From assembly GCA_006515795.1 (NCBI GenBank), contig VFMC01000074.1, positions 596 through 7,499 on the forward strand: 6,904 nt of DNA, written 5' to 3'. Below are positions 5,519-6,904 of this stretch, piece after piece. The translations under genes were made by a program, and so were the position numbers. The DNA comes from Acidimicrobiaceae bacterium. Its GTDB lineage: Bacteria > Actinomycetota > Acidimicrobiia > Acidimicrobiales > Ilumatobacteraceae. The notes below the pieces were generated by a model. It searched no databases. It saw only the letters and a program-made list of their open reading frames with translations, and had not been told where the DNA came from. Numbering within the stretch: the first letter of the stretch is position 1; the number at the start of each line of letters is the position of its first letter.

Positions 5519-6904
5519 GCGCGCCGGTCTCTCCCGAGCACCACGACCGACCGGGGTGCGACGGTCACCATACCGAGGGCTAAGCTGGACGACCGCGGAG
5601 CGGTGGACAAGACCTCCACCCACGGGCCCGGCTCGTGCACGTGAAAGGCGAGGTCGTCGAACCACATGTTCGCCATCACGTACACGTCGCCGGCCGACCA
5701 TGCGAGCGAGCGTGAGTCGGCGGTGGTGTCGGGTGGACCGTCCACACCGTGGCACCGCACCATCGAGAAGTCGGCCCGCGCCCGCAGCGAGATGAGCCGT
5801 CGCACGATGTCGCCAAGGCCGCGCCACTGTTCGAGTCGGGTCCAGTCCACCCACGTGACCGGGCCATCGATGTCGTAGGGGTTGTCGTGACCGCCCTGGG
5901 TGCGGGCGAACTCGTCGCCCATCACGAACATCGCCGTCCCGGCCGACAGCAGCAGCAGGCAGAACGCGTTGGCGAGCTGTTGCGGGCGTAGCTCGACCCC
6001 GCAGTCCCACGAACGATGGCGATCGTCGGTGACCGTGGTGAGATCGTGCATCGTGAGACCGTCGTGCGCATCGAGGAAGTTGACGCTGCGCGACGTCGCG
6101 CCGAACAGCCCGGGACTCCCGCTCACGGCCTGCATCACCGCCGGGACCAGCCCGGGTTCGGATCGCAGGAAGCCGCGCATGTCATCTCGGAACCGGTCGT
6201 TCCACTGCAGCCATCGGTCGTCGGGAAAAGCCGCGCCGACCTGATAGGCGCCGAGGTCCCATGGCTCGGCGACGAGCACCACGCCGCGCCGCTCGGCCCA
6301 ATCGCCGATCTCTCGCACGAGCTGGCCGCCATCGCGGGTCAGCAGCGAAGCGAGATCGAACCGGAACCCGTCGACGCCGAGGTCGGCGTACCGATCAAGT
6401 GCCTCCATGACGAGTCGACGGATGAACGGGCTCGCCGGATCGGTGTCGTTGCCACAGCCGCTGTCGTCGAAGTAGCGACCATCCGATCGGTGCCTGTACG
6501 CCCCGGCGTCGTCGAGGCCGCGCAGGCACCACGTGGGCATCGAGCGGTCGCCCTCCCCGGTGTGGTTGAACACAACATCGACCCAAACCTCGATGTCGTT
6601 GGCGTGCGCAGCGCTAACCATTGCTGCGAACTCGGCCGGGGCGTCGCCCCCCTCGGCGAACTGGCGGTGCACCGCCCCCCACACGATCGGCATGTAGCCC
6701 CAGTAGTTCGTACTCGTGTCGAACGGGTGGATCGGCATCACCTCCACCACGTTCACGCCGAGGTCGGCCAGGTACGGCAGGCGCTCGATCGCTCCGGCAA
6801 AGGTTCTGGCGAAGCCGCGTACGTGCAGTTCGTACACGACAGGGCATCGGTGATGTCGGCCGAGCGGCGGTTCGTTCGGCCACGGCGTCGCCCGGACCAC
6901 GCTC
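5515..6904 (-). CDS. glgX: Glycogen debranching enzyme GlgX-type alpha-amylase family protein, N-terminus outside window
   Basis: The frame is open at the right edge and ends with TGA at 5517-5515; about 463 residues are visible, and there is no stop before the edge. Counting from the first visible Met (6900): the entry motif VVYELHVRGF (21-30), NYWGYMP (65-71), GH13 region I DVVFNHT (108-114), the GlgX-typical SGCGN (147-151), region II GFRFDLA with nucleophile Asp182, region III AEPWDLG with acid/base Glu212, WNDRFRDDMRGF (233-244), region IV DAHDG with Asp280, and GDEFARTQGG (328-337). All catalytic residues are present. GlgX hydrolyses alpha-1,6 branch points of phosphorylase-trimmed glycogen in the cytoplasm. 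Usual GlgX is about 650-720 residues, so the missing part would be the CBM48-like N-domain and the start of the barrel. An isoamylase or trehalose-pathway TreX is an alternative name. It is coupled by ATGA to the downstream LLM oxidoreductase gene. Confidence 0.9.
   Translation of the reverse strand, partial: SVVRATPWPNEPPLGRHHRCPVVYELHVRGFARTFAGAIERLPYLADLGVNVVEVMPIHPFDTSTNYWGYMPIVWGAVHRQFAEGGDAPAEFAAMVSAAHANDIEVWVDVVFNHTGEGDRSMPTWCLRGLDDAGAYRHRSDGRYFDDSGCGNDTDPASPFIRRLVMEALDRYADLGVDGFRFDLASLLTRDGGQLVREIGDWAERRGVVLVAEPWDLGAYQVGAAFPDDRWLQWNDRFRDDMRGFLRSEPGLVPAVMQAVSGSPGLFGATSRSVNFLDAHDGLTMHDLTTVTDDRHRSWDCGVELRPQQLANAFCLLLLSAGTAMFVMGDEFARTQGGHDNPYDIDGPVTWVDWTRLEQWRGLGDIVRRLISLRARADFSMVRCHGVDGPPDTTADSRSLAWSAGDVYVMANMWFDDLAFHVHEPGPWVEVLSTAPRSSSLALGMVTVAPRSVVVLGRDRRA

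Noticed and set aside
5058..5795. 245-codon + strand frame opposite the LLM and GlgX genes
   Set aside because: It crosses the junction of two confident - strand genes and encodes Ser/Arg/Pro-rich sequence without motifs, as expected of a GC-driven shadow.
5519..6010. Upstream extension of the LLM oxidoreductase frame
   Set aside because: It overlaps conserved GlgX coding sequence in another frame and encodes low-complexity Arg/Gly/Pro-rich sequence; the ATG at 5518 begins the LLM homology.

Overview
This is a gene-dense, high-GC window with short intergenic gaps and Shine-Dalgarno-led or ATGA-coupled genes. That fits an actinobacterium. A member of Acidimicrobiia (Ilumatobacter-like) is my guess from general composition and gene content, not something the sequence proves. 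No rRNA, tRNA, CRISPR array, insertion sequence, phage gene or toxin-antitoxin pair is visible. Coding covers almost everything: the only gap above 100 bases is 1850-1993, and no stretch over 300 bases lacks a gene.

Region 1 (1-1849, + strand) holds the 3' end of a DUF1800 gene followed by a complete DUF1501 gene. The Shine-Dalgarno of the second gene overlaps the stop codon of the first. This is a widespread bacterial pair of unknown function, and the DUF1501 partner carries a twin-arginine export signal. A strong 17-bp hairpin (1859-1897) closes the unit.

Region 2 (1850-4716, + strand) starts with a 144-base gap holding that hairpin, a spaced 10-bp direct repeat and a weak promoter candidate. 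It then carries a DAO/PuuB-type FAD-dependent amine or amino-acid oxidoreductase joined by an ATGA stop/start overlap to an acetyl-CoA hydrolase/transferase family CoA-transferase (4-hydroxybutyrate/succinate CoA-transferase type). The coupling suggests one catabolic route: an amine or amino acid is oxidatively deaminated and a derived carboxylate is later activated as a CoA thioester. The substrate cannot be read from the sequence.

Region 3 (4727-6904, - strand) runs convergently. It contains a GlgX-type glycogen debranching enzyme whose N-terminal part lies beyond the right edge, joined by a second ATGA overlap to a compact 263-residue luciferase-like (LLM class) flavin/F420 oxidoreductase. 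The two convergent units are separated by only 10 bases, and an imperfect hairpin spans both stop codons.

Overall the window looks like ordinary chromosomal metabolic and envelope genes. I did not find a convincing novel defence, mobile or regulatory system. The points most worth checking are the two unusual translationally coupled pairs and the structured 1850-1993 gap.
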